64,000 nucleotides of DNA from Loripinus fragilis (GCA_964019695.1 OZ026530.1:36256835-36320834); one strand, 5' to 3'; shown: positions 24,880 to 38,071, numbered from the stretch's first letter. The notes: generated by a model not told the origin, from the letters alone. Numbers and translations are program-made.

Positions 24880-26140
24880 GTTTGTCCGTCAGTTAGTCTG
24901 TCTGTCCGTTGCCGTGGTCACTCTAACTTAGTTATTTTTAATCGCATTTTTTCCAAATTTCATATCATCATCAAACTCTCGTTCAAGTTTGAATAGTTTT
25001 TTTTTCTGTCAAACGATAAGCAAGAAGGCTGCAAAAATGGCCGCCACGACAGGTCTCTCTAACTTAGTCATTATAATTGGTTTTCTTCCAAATTTTATAT
25101 ATGGATTGCTTCCATCAAACTCTCGTTCAATATGTTCTTAAAAGTGTTTTCCTTTGAAAGCAAATAATGCACCAAAGAACTGAAACTAGAGTGTGCAAAT
25201 TTTCTGGGCCAGACTAGCTAGTTTCGGCCATTTAGGCCACATCAGTGACCCTCTAATAGTTTCAAAAATCCACAATGAAACACATGATCCCACCGCCACA
25301 AAGTCCCAATCACCAGCTGTAGTAAAGTCAAATATGTTCTTAAAAAGTTATCCTTTGGAAGCAAAGAATGCATTAAAGAACTGAAATTAGAGTGTGCAAA
25401 TTATCTTGGCCGGACTAGCTAGTTTCTGCCATTTAGGCCTCATCAGTGACCCTCTAATAGTTTTTAAGTTCCACAATGAAACCCATGATCCCAAAGGATA
25501 AGAAAATAAAATCTACACTATATTGAAGGGCAGGGAGACGTTCTATCACCTCCACATAGTCCCAATCACCAGCTGTAGTGAAGTCAAATGTGTTCTTAAA
25601 AAGGTTATCCTTAAGAAGCAAAGAATGCACCAAAGAACTGAAACAAGAGTGTGCAAATTTTCTGGGCCTCATCAGTTACCATCTAATAGTTTCAAAGTTC
25701 CACAGTAAAACCCATTATCCCAAAGGACAAGAAAATAAAAGTTTTTTTTATCTGTTGAACGATTAGCAAGATGACCAAAAAATGGCCAACGCCTATCAGT
25801 GTCCACTACTTCATTTTTTTTATTAGAGTTTTTGCTTCCATAAAACTCTCGTTAAAGTTTGAATACGAGTTTTGTCCGCCGAAGTTAACCAAGATGGCCA
25901 ACGAAATGGCCGCCACCTATTAGTTTGCACTTATAGACACTCTACCTTAGTCATTTATTACCCGATTGCTGCCAAATTTCACATATATATTACTTTTATC
26001 AATCTCTCGCCTAAGTTTGAATATGGGCTTTGTCCGGTAACCAAGATGGCCGCCAAATGGCCGCCACCTGTCAGTTTACACTTGTGGTCACTACATAGAT
26101 GTATGAGTGGTCTTCGATATTTTAAAGTGTTTCCTGAATG
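24880..26140. repeat. Degenerate tandem-like repeat region
   Basis: Blocks with GAGTGTGCAAATT recur at 25190, 25391 and 25647, each followed by a CTAGTTTC..GCCATTTAGGCC or CATCAGT..CCATCTAATAG segment. Blocks of AAGATGGCC..GGCCGCC with CTCTCGTTCAAGTTTGAATA recur between 24960 and 26070. The unit sizes vary (about 150-256 bp). No protein is encoded. Confidence 0.7.
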
Positions 26141-26379
26141 AGTGACAATGGAGTGCTTTATGACTGTATCAAATTCAGAATAGAGAGGGCAGTTGTAGCA
26201 TTTGTATCCTGGATTTTCTATTGTGCTATAGAAACTCACGAGTGTTGCTTTACTGAAACGAAAATGTTTCAGAAGTGAGACTATATTTAACAAACAATGA
26301 TGACATGTGGCTTAGGCTGCTGTACATTCTAAGGCAGAGATTCTGTTGTTGATTCGTTGTTGACTGGTGCTCCTGATGT

Positions 26380-26770
26380 GGGTTCTGTGTTTGTTCTATG
26401 GTTTGCTATGCATTGCTTTGTGTCTTTTCTAGGTTTGCATTAATCTTGATGTTGGCGAGTGCTACGAGTATGTGGGAAAGGAGACTTGACTTAAAAGTAT
26501 ATGTATTTTTACTGACCATTCCATGGCGGTGCTTCTTTTGTGGATCTTTTTTCTTACTTATGTTTCGTGTTTGTCATGCTATCTTGTCGTCTATTTATTG
26601 CAGTCTTGTGGTCACCTGCTTGGAGAGGGCTGACCTCTTGGCTCTCTTGTATGTGGTGATTTATTGTGTTTTATCACTTCCTGATGGGGTGTCCTGGGTC
26701 AAATTTTGGTACTTGAGTGTATTGGTTGCTGATCTTTGCATCCTTTCTTACTTTAAGGAATGAAAGTAAA
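26380..26770 (+). repeat. SINE-like conserved repeat, copy 1
   Basis: It shares CTGACCATTCCATGGCGGT, CTTTTGTGGATC, GGTCACCTGC and GGGCTGACCTCTTGGCTCT with 50500-50790 and, reversed, with 51575-51770. The long open frame (about 120 codons) is in a different frame state in the other copies, so it is not a gene. Confidence 0.65.
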
Positions 26771-26839
26771 ATAATTTTGTGTCTCAAACGGTGACCCAAG
26801 AAATGCTGCTTGGCTCATATGCGTAGGAAGCTTTTCAAT

Positions 26840-26862
26840 ATTGGGGGGGGGGGGGGGGGGGC
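26840..26862. repeat. Poly-G run
   Basis: An uninterrupted G tract, next to a CATG/CA-rich simple repeat region (26900-27030) containing CATGCATGCATGCATGC. Confidence 0.9.
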
Positions 26863-27399
26863 AGCGATGCCAACTTCAATACTTGTGGAGGGATATTGCA
26901 AAAATGTACATACAAGCATGCATGCGCACACACATCAATGTACATATGAAAACACATGTACATGCTCCTAAATTTTCATACTCCCATGCATGCATGCATG
27001 CATGCACAAACATATGTTTCATGCATGCACATGCAGATACATCAAAACATTTATATATTTACATTCTTACATGAAAATCAAGCTAGCGCTCTTTATGATA
27101 TAGAATTCCGAGAATCGGATGTGTTGCCTGGCAGAACAGAAGTCAAACAAGGGAAATTTGTCGAATATATTTTCTTGGCGAAGGGTTATTTTAGAGAAAC
27201 TAATAAATCACAAAACATAAATCCCATTTCTCCAACCGCTAAGTTCACCTTTGGTATCATACAGATCAAGGTTTAAAGCCTATCAACTAGTTTTCAGTGG
27301 TTAGTTCAATACAAAATAAACTTATCTGTCTGACTTCGACCTGACCTAGAGGTCAGGGGTGTGTGTAAGGTCAAAGTGTTTGCTTCTATGTAAGTCTAT

Positions 27400-29270
27400 A
27401 CTTCTTTCCCCTTAATTTTATATACAACACGATCACATTCAGAATTTATTTTATGTTACAATCCAACCTACAGTTGAATGTGAGTGTAAGGAGAGAATAT
27501 GTGTTTGCATGGTGCCCTATGCCCCATTCCCTTTAATTGGATATGCAACATGACCATGGGGGTGGGGTCTGCGGGTAAAATATTTGCTACAACGCTGCTG
27601 CATTTGTGATTCCCTTTAATTTGATATGCAATACGACCATGTTCTGAACAAGTTGACTTTTGACCACAGGGTCAGAGGGGTGGGGAGAGGGGATTTGCGG
27701 CCAAAATATGTGGATGTTGCTTGTTTCTTGATTCTATTTAATTTCATATGCAACATAACCATGTTCTCAATAAGTTGAATTTTGACCTTTAAACCCACAC
27801 CCAAGGTCGAGTGGGGTAGGGAGAAGGTATGTAGGCAGAATATTTGCTGCCATGTTTCTGAATTCGAGAATCTATTTAATTTGATGTGATAATATTCTGT
27901 AAAAATTTAATTTTGACCTTTTGACCCCCAGGGTTAGAGGGGGTGGGAGGGGGTTCCCGGCCAAAATATTGTCTACCATGTTGCTTCATCCGTGATTCCC
28001 TTTAATTTGATATGCAACATGACCATGTTCTAAAAAAATTGAATTTTGTCATTTTGATCCCATCACCTAAGTCCACCCAGGGGGTACGGCACTGGTCTTA
28101 GATCCAAAATCACGATTGATATGTTTCATATTTATTGTACCTCTGTCTGCAGTTGCTACCATGTTTCCTTGATGTGCAGCATCATGTTCTGAAAAAGTTG
28201 AATTTTGACCTTCTGAGGGGAGAGGGGGCTGCAGGCAAAATATTTGCTACCATGTTGCTGCATTCGCGATTCCCTTTAATTTGATATGCAACATGATCAT
28301 GTTCTGCAAAATTTAAATTTGACCTTTTGACCCTAGGGTCGGGGGAGGGGGAGGGAGGGCTGCGAGCAAAATATTTTCTACCATGTTACTGCATTTATGA
28401 TTGCCTTTAATTTTATATGCAATATGACCATGTTCTGAAAAAGTTGAATTTTAACATTTTGACCCCAAGGGTCTGGGGGGGCGGGGTCTGTGGGCATAAT
28501 ATTTGCTACCATGTTGCATGTTGCTGCGCCTGTGATTCGCTTTATTTTGATATGCAACATGGCAATTTTCTGAAATGTTTTATTTTACCTTTGACGCCAC
28601 CCCCTTAGTCCACCCAGGGGTCTGACACAGGCCTTCGATCAAAAGTCAGGTTGGATATGTTTCTTATTTATTGTACCTCTGTCTGCATTTGCTACCATGT
28701 TGCTGCATTCGCGATTCCCTTTGATATGCAACATGACAATGTTCTGAAAAAGTTTAATTTTAACCTTTTGACCCCCAGGGCCCTGGGGGTGTCTGGGGGG
28801 AAATATTTGCTACCATGTGGCTGCATTTGTGATTCCATTTAAGTTGATATGCAACATGACCATGTTTTGAAAAAGTTAATTTTGACATTTTCACCCCCCC
28901 CCCAGGTTCGGGTGGGGGTAGGAGGGGGTCTGCAGGCAAAATATATGCTACCACGTTTCCGCATTCATGATTCTATTTAATTTGGTATGCAATCTGACCA
29001 TGTTCTAGAAAAGTTGAATTTTGACCTTTTGACCCCAGGGTCAGGGGATGGGGGTGAGCAGGGCTCCGCGGGCAAAATATTTGCTACCGTGTTGCTGCAT
29101 TCATGTTTCCCTTTAATGTGATATGCAACACGATCATGTTCCGAAAAAGTTGAATTTTGACGTTTTGACCTCACCCACTAAGTCCACCCAGGGGGTCTGG
29201 CACAGGCCTTCGATCAAAACTGGCGTTTGATATGTTTCTTATTTATTGTAACTCTGTCTGCATGCGAAAT
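27400..29270. repeat. Tandem array of about 12 units with higher-order structure
   Basis: Units of roughly 110-135 bp each carry a TTTAATTTGATATGCAACATG block, then ACCATGTTCTGAAAA, GTTGAATTTTGACC, a G-rich tract of varying length, and AAAATATTTGCTACCATG. Every few units are followed by a distinct segment of about 105 bp (AAGTCCACCCAGGG ... TTATTGTACCTCTGTCTGCA). This segment starts at about 28066, 28608 and 29178, so a second period of about 540-570 bp is superimposed. Confidence 0.85.
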
Positions 29271-30400
29271 ATGTGTAAAAATAATGACAACTGACTGAGT
29301 TATTGCAAAATTTACATATTTGACCTTTGATCCCACTTATGGGAGGGGCGGTTAATTTTTAATCACAGTTATGCTTATCTAGAGGCACTGGGTAATCATT
29401 GCCTTTAGTGAGAAGTTGTAAGATATAATAGTTTTGGAGAAATGTGATGTTTATTCTACGAAAAGTCAATGTAGCTTTTGCATTAGCCTTAACCTAAGTC
29501 AAAAAAGGGCCAAAACTCAGTCAAAAATTTGGCGAATTACCTCCAAATTCGAACTTGGCGTGTATTTTATAATGCTTTATCAGTGTTAAATTTAAATGAC
29601 AGTGTTGCATCCCTCCAAAAGTAATTGATCGTAAACCACACTTTAGCCAAAATAATAAGTTTGTGGATAACCGCCACTTTCGAACTTAACCTGTATAATT
29701 GATGCTTTACCCTTCTGCAACGTTTGATGGATGATTAAATTGATGAATCCCTTCAAAGGTTATAGATGATCGCAAACAAAAAGTGTGACAAGGCAGAATA
29801 CGACGTCGACGCCGCCGAAGACGCCGATGGACACATGATTCTTATGTGTTGATTATGCAACTCAAAAAGCGGGTACGTTTATTTGAGGAAGGGGCAACAA
29901 TGCAACGAATATATATACATGGGGTCTTCGCCACTATAAAGAATAATCTATTGTCATTATACCGTGCTATGGTTTTAAAGCCCTTCTGTATATCTCACAT
30001 CAAACTTGGGCCTCTGTCGTGAAAGAACCTGACTCTGTCGCATGTGAACAACAAAGGTGCAGTCCAGTCTGGGCATCCGGCCAGTCTGATGCGTGCCTTT
30101 GTAACTTGCTCCCTTTAAAGTATATAGCTAAGCAGCTGAACTTTGCCCACTAAAACCTTTAAGCTTCTATCTAGTCTCTGTTAATAACAAGGCTGATTTT
30201 AGCAAGATCTGGTTGCAAACCCTGAAGAAAAGAGACGCAGCACATATTGAGCCCGCTCATTATCCTTACCAAACTGTTACTATTCAAGGTGATCGAAGGC
30301 ACTTTCATGCTACATGTACATAATTGTTAATATTTTGTCAGTTACTGACAGCCAACCTTTTTAAATCAACTACAGGAGAAGAACGGCCAAAAGCATTTCA
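29270..30400. other. Non-coding stretch
   Basis: No gene seen. A weak copy of the CAAAGG..CAG dispersed repeat is at about 30045-30115. Confidence 0.4.
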
Positions 30401-30402
30401 TT

Positions 30403-30597
30403 GAGGGTGCACAGTGGCTTTGTCTTACAATGCTTGACTCAATACCAAGGAGCTCCCTGGTATACCCCCATCTGCGTCACTGCGTTATGTGTTTGACCAA
30501 GACACATTAATACTTTCTTACTACTGGCTCAACCCAGGAAGAACCATCCCGACATAACTGAAAACGTGTCGACTTGGACGTAAAGAATCAAGCAAAC
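30403..30597 (+). repeat. tRNA-derived SINE, copy 3 (degenerate)
   Basis: The head is badly decayed (CACAGTGGCTTTGTCTTAC). The body is clear: GACACATTAATACTTTC, then GGCTCAACCCAGGAAGAAC, ATAACTGAAAA and GACGTAAAGAATCAA. Confidence 0.75.
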
Positions 30598-30849
30598 AAA
30601 CAAGTATTTTCATCCAAAAAAATTTAAGAATGTTCCAAGCGTGTATTTGTTTACAAACTGAAGTTTTTGACAAGCTTTTATTATATTTTTTATCGCACAA
30701 AGGTTGTGGGTTTGATGCGCAAAGTTTACGTATATTTTAGTCCTACTTGCACTTGAAATTGGCCCAGAATAGACGAAATTGTCTTCATTGTTCCCTTTCA
30801 CTGGGCACAGTACCTCTTATGAGTATCGGTATTACTTCGTTCAGTGCGT

Positions 30850-31313
30850 TGATTCTACCGATACAGTTTCTAACTCACCGCTATTAGGGGATGCAGTCAT
30901 ATATAGCTGAATATCTCAAAATCGAAAAAAAACGGATCAGTCTGAGATTTCCGGTATTGTAGGATCATAAGCCTCTCGAACTTCTGGTGAAAATCATTTT
31001 TAGCTAAGTTGTTTAAATTCGAAACGGGAAGATAAAAAGCTGTGGATTTTCGCTTTTTTGACAACTATCCCTCTAAAAGAATGCGTGTCTTGCGCTCCCA
31101 CGATACACTGTCGTTGTTTTTGCACGATATTATGACATGTATGCATATATCAAAGAAATAAAATGAGATCCACGGCGGAAGCACAAATCTAACTATAAGA
31201 AAACATGTCAAAATACTTACCACCCCCCTCACAAATTTAGGCCAGAAACTCTCGATTCTACCGATACAGTCGATTTCACTCATTTCAGGCGCACAATGAA
31301 TCGATACTGTGAA
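30850..31313 (-). repeat. 464-bp repeat, uninterrupted (copy B)
   Basis: This is the inverted copy of 19966-21760 without the mariner. The reverse complement across 31128-31129 reads GTCATAATATCGTGC, the unoccupied TA site of the mariner. Confidence 0.9.
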
Positions 31314-31354
31314 ATTGCAATGGGCAAAGCATGTCAAAACGGCCGTCCATTCTA

Positions 31355-32367
31355 GGTATACTTCACTATGGAGACAGGGGCTTTATTGCAACAGCGATTA
31401 TGCACGATTCCGAAAACTACACATCTCCGTTGCCCCAGCTGTTGTCTGAAAAATGTCATATTCGAGCTGTGACTTGAAGCTATGTAATTTTATTGCTAGG
31501 CTGTGGTCATCTTTACCAGAGCAAAGCAATTATTTATGCTTGCATTGTAAGTCTTATTACAGTGATTCTCTTTCCCACCTAGTCGCAGAGTGTAAGTGTT
31601 CTCAACCCCTTAAGGAAAGATTCCTTCATGATTGTAGAGGCATTTTACCACCAGAGCTAGTAGACACTCTTATTTCAGCTGACGCAGACACGTTTTAACG
31701 ATAATTCAGAGCGCCTCTTGCTGGTCTAACTTAGACAGAGACATGATAGACAGTTTCTTGTTAAAGTCGTTCTCGTTCGTCAGGAGCTACTGTCGCAACC
31801 CCTGCAAACACTCTTAACCCTTCACATTCCGGATACCGATTCGTAGGTTATTCTGCAAACAGTGAAAACCTCGACGATATGCCGCATAAAACGAGTTTCG
31901 ACAGGGTCTGCACTGGTTGCTATCATCAAAACGATTTTCAGAAAAGAGGTGCATGGACCATTCCATACTAATTGCGTCAATATGCATAGAATAGTCCATC
32001 AGAATGAAAAGGGTTGATATCTACATAAACATGTACATGCAAGATTTGACTTCATGTGACGCCAGCTATAACTGGCTATGTACTACAAAATGAACTGATA
32101 AAATTACTTCTAACGGAATAACGTCCTACACTTATATGCATGAACTGTTTTATGTGTATATGAAAGGCGTTCATTTGATTATTCACATTCCTTGTAAATA
32201 ATAATCTTTCAATGTTTTTTTCTTCTTTTTTTTCATACCAATCTTGCATGTAAAGTGATATATTACTTTTGTATGCATTTATAAATAGTCTTGTTTTCTG
32301 ATACCTTATATATTATTTGAATGAACTTTTGTAAATCTCTATATGGAGGAAATAAAGATAAAAAAAA
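31355..32367 (+). pseudogene. LINE 3' fragment
   Basis: The frame from 31453 has a C-terminal retrotransposon signature: a Cys-x2-Cys ... His-x5-Cys cluster (CLHC, then HLVAEC). A related frame just upstream (about 31370-31449) ends in a stop. The fragment finishes with AGGAAATAAAGATAAAAAAA, a polyadenylation signal and A-rich tail as expected for a LINE. The 5' part including reverse transcriptase is missing. A constant-arm mini-hairpin is embedded at 31854-31920. Confidence 0.6.
31854..31920. repeat. Constant-arm mini-hairpin, diverged core
   Basis: The outer arms are GCAAACAGTGAAAACC and GGGTCTGCACTGGTTGC. The inner stem is imperfect (CGACGATATGCC...). Confidence 0.6.
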
Positions 32368-32369
32368 CC

Positions 32370-33755
32370 CAAACAAACACTATCCATCAATAATTTGTAT
32401 CAACAACTCAGTATGGGCGATCAACATATTGGCTTTGAGTTAAAACTAGTTTAAATATTGCTTCGGGCATTTTGTTACAGATAAGTTTAACTGAAAACTG
32501 AAAGGTGGTGTTTTGTTTACCATTTTTTGCAAACATAAGGAGACTTTAGTGAAAACGATTCGTTGTAATTTAACAAAAGCATGTCAGATGTTCGCAACTT
32601 TCACAGATTCATTATATAAGAATGTGGGGATACTTTCTTAAAAATCTCAAGAAATTTCACCTGTTTATCGAAGAATTATACGCTCATCTATATCACTGGT
32701 ATATGTCCGAAGCATTGAGTTTGTTAGTATACTAACGTGACCCTTATTCAAAGGACTATAACTCGATAAGTATACTGTATTTTTCTTTAGGGTTGGTGCC
32801 AGTTTAAAGGTGACATGAAGTCCTTTGTAGAAACGTTTACCATTTTGTCGTATCAAATATGTGAAGAAACTTATGAAGCTACTTGCATTCATATTTGAAC
32901 AGCCCTCGTATTCTTATTTAAGGATGTTTGTTAGTATGTTTTGTTGCTTTACGTCCCAAGTCAACAGCTATGATCATGTGGGATGGTCAGTTCACCTAAC
33001 CACACTTTTGTCCTGGGCAAGCTTGAACAAGCAGTTAACCAGTACTTTGTGCACATACTTTCGCTTGTAACTGACAACAATCCTTCTTGAATGATTCAGC
33101 GGAATTGAGAGTTAAGGATGTGTTGAGTCACAAATCGAGCAACATAGTGATAACATCTGTTTTATTTACTAGTTAGACACATTAAAATATAATAATAAAA
33201 CACAGTCTTAATGATACCAGACACCCCCCGAATCATTAGCATTTTTGTCAAAAAACTTTGTCCGGTAAGAATATTTCCATTTACGCTTATAGTTGAGCGA
33301 AGGCTGCATTAGATACAATCAATATCCCATTGATATATTTATTGTATCTTAGTACCTTAAATGTATTGCATGAAAATAATAGACAGCAAGTGCAAAATAT
33401 TAAGAGTAAAATAAGCAAAATATTTAACAAAATTTAAGTGTGAATTTGTGAATACTTTCTTATCCATCGGTTGGACCATTTGTTTTGGTTGCTCAAAAGA
33501 ATCGTCTGATTGAGACAGTTCTTTTGGGTACCCACAGCTTTCGTTTTGGCTGAGAAATAAGAAGTTCGTGTTATTTTATGTGTTAAAGCTCGGACCCAGT
33601 ATACAGGAATTGGTAACTGACATACAGGTAAATGTATACATGTATTGGAAATACGTTGTCGAGGTTGCGCTTTCAAAACTGACATATGTTGTAGATTAAA
33701 TAATCATATCTCCATTATTTCTCTGCATATCTGTGATTTTTCTTCAAAACGCAAT
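32370..33755. other. Non-coding stretch with short repeat
   Basis: No gene is seen. A copy of the AAAAGAA..TGAGAC / ATTTCTCAGCC short repeat lies at about 33449-33556. Confidence 0.4.
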
Positions 33756-33760
33756 GGTTC

Positions 33761-35106
33761 AATATAGTATATTTAAGACTGAACTGTTATATTTATTGAA
33801 AATTTATCGGTCTTTATGTACATCAGCAAGAAACCAATGTACCCTTTTTAGCTGTTTTCGGCACTTTTAGTCTAACTTAATCAGAAATCAACCTTGAAAG
33901 ATGATAAAACGTTAATTATATTTACTGTAACTTGTAATATTGCAACTTTGCATACAGGGAATATCTTCGTATAATCTTAGGTATGTTCAGAACCATTTTT
34001 ATAGGCTGTAGTACTTTGAAATAGCGCTAAAAAAGCCTCGACAACATAACTTTGTATTTCCGTTAGTGACCAGTCTGTTTATACTGGGTCAGAGGTTAAA
34101 GGCAGGAGTGGGGTATAATTGGAAGTATAGACCTCTGTTTTAACACTTTCTTCGTTACAGATAAGCTGTGAACACAGCTCATCTCTAATTTGATTAGCTT
34201 CTGGGAAATACCTGGATTATAGTTGATAGGTCTTATGAGCTCAGTGGCCATGCTGTTTATCAGCGTTGCAAGCCATTGGTCAAATTTAATCAGACAGTAG
34301 TTAAACTCTGCCTACTAATTTTATCATATTGAAGCCATTCCCCTGTCGTGGGGGGGGGGGGGGGTACAGGATTCCTGCCTTTAATTTATACTTAAAACAT
34401 ACATGAACCCGCGCTATTTAGTAGCATCAGATGCCTATAATCTGGCCTGAGCCATGATCTAGGTACCTTTATATTATGTGTCTGCGAGCAGTGAAGGCTC
34501 TGGCAATAGTATGCGGATATGCAGGCACGCCTGTGCATTAGCTGCTTGCAATACACTTAGTACAAAGATCTTACGAACTGTCTTTTCTGATCTTTCATAC
34601 TCCAGCTTCATGTCTTAAAAAGCATAGCGGTAAACTACGATTTTACCTCAACAATTATTTTCGTTAAACAAGTTATTATGTTTTAACAACAACAAAGTAT
34701 ATGTATATGGGTAAGGCTTGGTCAGAAAACATGGTGGCAAATGAGGTTCCACAGATTAGCTGGCTTCCAACTCAGACCCAGTATAAATGGATGGTCACTG
34801 ACGGAAATACAAAGTTATGTTGTCGAGGCTTTATTTTAACGCTATCTCAAAGTACTACATCCAATAAAACTGATTCTGAACATACACGAGATTATAAGAG
34901 GTTACTTTGGTATGCAAAGCTGAAATATTACGAGTTACAGTAAAAAAAAAATTGACGTTTTCTTATCTTTTTATGTTGGTTTCTGACGATATTTGGCTAA
35001 AAGTGCTGAAAATAGTTAAAAAGGGTACCTAGGTTTCTTGATGAAGTTCATAAAGACGGATAAACTTTCAATAAATATAACAATGCAGTCTTAAAGATAG
35101 TATACT
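33761..35106. mobile_element. 1.35-kb element with about 340-bp inverted arms
   Basis: The left arm (33761-34100) and right arm (34769-35106) are diverged inverted copies over their whole length. Shared landmarks include GCCTCGACAACATAACTTTG and GTAGTACTTTGA. The outer ends carry a TAGTATA..TTAAGACTG sequence. The spacer has a poly-G run at 34350. No transposase is seen. The right edge touches the TIR element at 35105. Confidence 0.8.
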
Positions 35107-36144
35107 AAAAGAATAAAGAAACGCAACAGACAAAAATTATTTTTTTGCGAGCTTAAGTGACGGTTTGGTGAAATCTCTTTTGAAAATTACTAATTGAGTA
35201 TTTATAGCATGTGATGAAATACCAAAACGCCATTTTAACGCTACATTTTACGCTACAAGATGAAAACATATGACAACGTAAAATGTGACGTTATCGTCAA
35301 TATAAAGATCAAGAATTGCCGTCTTTTCCATGCTTGGTTATTTGGTGTCGACTTGACAATGTGTAAATATTACAAACGTCCAATCATATTCGTAATGCAG
35401 TCAAATATTGCGTCAAAACAGGCCACTTGAACGACAAGATACACAATTGTATTGAATAAGCGATAAATGTCACTTTGAGCCGTCAGGTTTGTGTCGCTGG
35501 TGAATAAACGGGATAAGATATACCTAGAGACACCAGAACATGCTTTCTTGGGAAAAAATGACTTTTTAGATTCCGTAGAAATACGCTGGTAGGGTGTTTA
35601 TATTGACGTTAGCCAAATAAAACACAGCATGACGCAAGTGAAAACACCTGCTTACATGCCAAGAGTGAACACAAAACTTGTTATCTGTAACCTAAATTTT
35701 TTGAGGTCTGAAGATCTCAAGTCATAATTCTTGAACAAAATGTCCTTGTAATGAATAAATTTCAATCAGAAAAGAAAGTTAACACGTTTCACGCAGTATT
35801 CAGAGTTGACGTTAATGACGTTAAGCCGTTTCAGAATCCTACAGGAAGGTCGCCATTTGATCATTTCCTTGATCCGCAATCTATGCCAAGACTTTTTAAA
35901 ACATTAAATCGATGGTTGATTCAAACTTTGCTTTTATTGACCCTGTTTCAGCTGTTTACTACGGGGGTCAGGCTGATTACGCGCATACCAAAATGATTAC
36001 GTAATCTACAATTACGTTGAACCTGCTGTAATTTGATGGACACATACTGCTCCCATGAACAAAAATCATTTGCACTTAAAACTTGCATCATATTGCATGC
36101 TTACAGTGACTCGAAGTGTTTGTTGCAATTCTTTATTCCTTAAG
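35105..36144 (-). mobile_element. 1.04-kb non-autonomous TIR element, copy 2
   Basis: The inverted partner of 16811-17946. Both ends again abut TATA. It is about 96 bp shorter and has scattered substitutions, so the two copies are not a recent duplication. Confidence 0.85.
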
Positions 36145-36149
36145 TATAT

Positions 36150-37255
36150 ATTGCTTTTTGAAGAAAATTCAAAGATATGCAGAGAAATAACGGCGATATG
36201 ATTATTTAATCTTCAACATACGTCAGTTTTGAAAGCTCAGCCACCATTGAGCCACGACAACGCGATATCTTGGCTCAAAGAAACCGTTTGGAGGATTTTA
36301 CCATTACATCAATATAGGTAGCTTCTTCTTAATGTTCCTAGATAAATATGGTTTTAAGCTTTATATACGTGATGTATTTTCCTATCAATCTGTGTGGTGT
36401 AGAGGATAGCGTAGAGAACTATCAAGCATATTTGATTTCATGTTGTCCGGTTGTGGTGTTCGAGTCCTATTACATTCTTTTTTTTTTTTCATTTTGTTAT
36501 TCATATCTCGATCTCTCTTATGATTTTTATGCTCTATTATGCTTTCACTTACAATGTTTTTCTCTGTGCATACTTCTCTTGGCTGTAGAAATGTCTGATA
36601 TGCAGGCTTTTTGATCGCAAGCCAGACAAATTGCTGCCATGGGCCCTATATGGGATCGGTGTTACCGCACATGTTATTTTAAAAGTAAGCGAAGAGGATG
36701 CCATGAATGATGCACTATTTGCACCATTATCAAATTAAAGAGAGGGAGCCAGCAAGCTGACTGGCATGTCGCGCATCAAAGCTGATTCGGAGAAGGCGGT
36801 CCTTGGGCCTTGGAAGCCATGAAGCGACAGGATGGAGCTTAGCGACTTTGACAAGTGTGAAATATGTATAAATTGTAAACTCACACACAGCAAACAAGAC
36901 AACAAACTATATATAATAAAAAAAATGATTTTGGATTTCGAACCACTATCTTATACCTTCATTACTTTTCAAAAAGATGTAACCAACGTGTATGTGCGCC
37001 CTACGACTGAACCACGAAGCCGTTTAAAATTTCAATGTGATATAAACTACATGTACTTTGTCATAATTATACCGTTAATATACATCAAACACCATGTTCC
37101 CTTATTTTCAATAGTTCAGTCCACCGTTAACGGTATTATTGAGCCAAGACATCGTGAATGAACAGTATCTGTATGTAAGTGACCAGTCCGTGTTTATAGG
37201 GTCCGGGCTTCCAATTAGGGTCAGGATCAACAGTAAATTTCACAGATACAGTCAC
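36150..37255. other. Non-coding stretch
   Basis: No supported gene. A T-rich tract is at 36479-36490. Confidence 0.4.
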
Positions 37256-37259
37256 AGGA

Positions 37260-37745
37260 CATAATTATTCGCCACTTTGTGGCATCACCGTTTAAAACAG
37301 TGCATTTCCAGATTTTTTTTTATCAAAATTACCATAACAAAGTGAATTTGTGCAAATTTACAAAACTTACATGGATGTAAAGCAAATAGAAAGTAGCAAT
37401 ATACAACAAAATACTAAAATAATTAATATGCATTTGGTTCACAAGTATAAAGTGTTTAAAGTGAACGTAAATCTTTATTTTAAAATATCAAGATTCCGAT
37501 TGACGCTAACGTTAACCTCATTGGAAAAAATACATTTTAATTAGTCTTTGTGGTTAAATAATTACCATACAAAAACAACAGACACCAGGAAGCTATAATA
37601 AAAATGGTTATTGTGTAATCGATTTGCCTAACATTTGGTACTTTTTTATGATTGTAGCCTCCATAAATTTGCGTCAATAACTATTGCAAAAATCTGGAAA
37701 TACATTGATTTAAACGGCGACGTCATAAGGTGGCGAATAATTATG
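37260..37745. mobile_element. 486-bp element with about 57-bp TIRs
   Basis: The left end CATAATTATTCGCCACTTTG, continuing to CATTTCCAGA, is matched by an inverted right end (37690-37745). No coding capacity. Confidence 0.75.
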
Positions 37746-37771
37746 TTTTGAAAATCAGCCCAAAAGTACCT

Positions 37772-38003
37772 AATGAGCCACGACATGAGATTTCCAACAA
37801 TGTGGTATGTGCGACCAGCAAATACTCTGATCAGCCTGCGCATATGCGTAGTCTAGTCAGAGCGTTTGCTAATCGCTTGAATATTCTTTGATTGTTAAGC
37901 TACCGACTGGAGTTTCTTAGTTTAAAAGGAGGTTGCACAGGCTCGTCTGAGTCTACACATGTCAAAATGCCACATTGTTGGAAATCACATGTCGTGGCTC
38001 AAA
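37772..38003 (+). repeat. Family P1 MITE, full copy, next to ZP gene 1 3' end
   Basis: The ends are GAGCCACGACATGAGATTTCC and GGAAATCACATGTCGTGGCTC. It lies about 60 bp beyond the candidate polyadenylation signal of ZP gene 1. Confidence 0.88.
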
Positions 38004-38065
38004 TGTGCCTTTATAGGAGCATGTGAGCTTATAATGTAAATTACAGTTTTTCATCTTTAGAATGG

Positions 38066-38071
38066 TTTAAT
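38066..38071 (-). terminator. Candidate polyadenylation signal of ZP gene 1
   Basis: On the minus strand this reads ATTAAA, 74 bases after the stop codon at 38145. A U-rich tract was not defined, so the cleavage site is unplaced. Confidence 0.45.

Noticed and set aside
36348..37161. Frames of 88 and 109 codons
   Set aside because: AT-rich, no domain, no splice partners, no similarity within the window.
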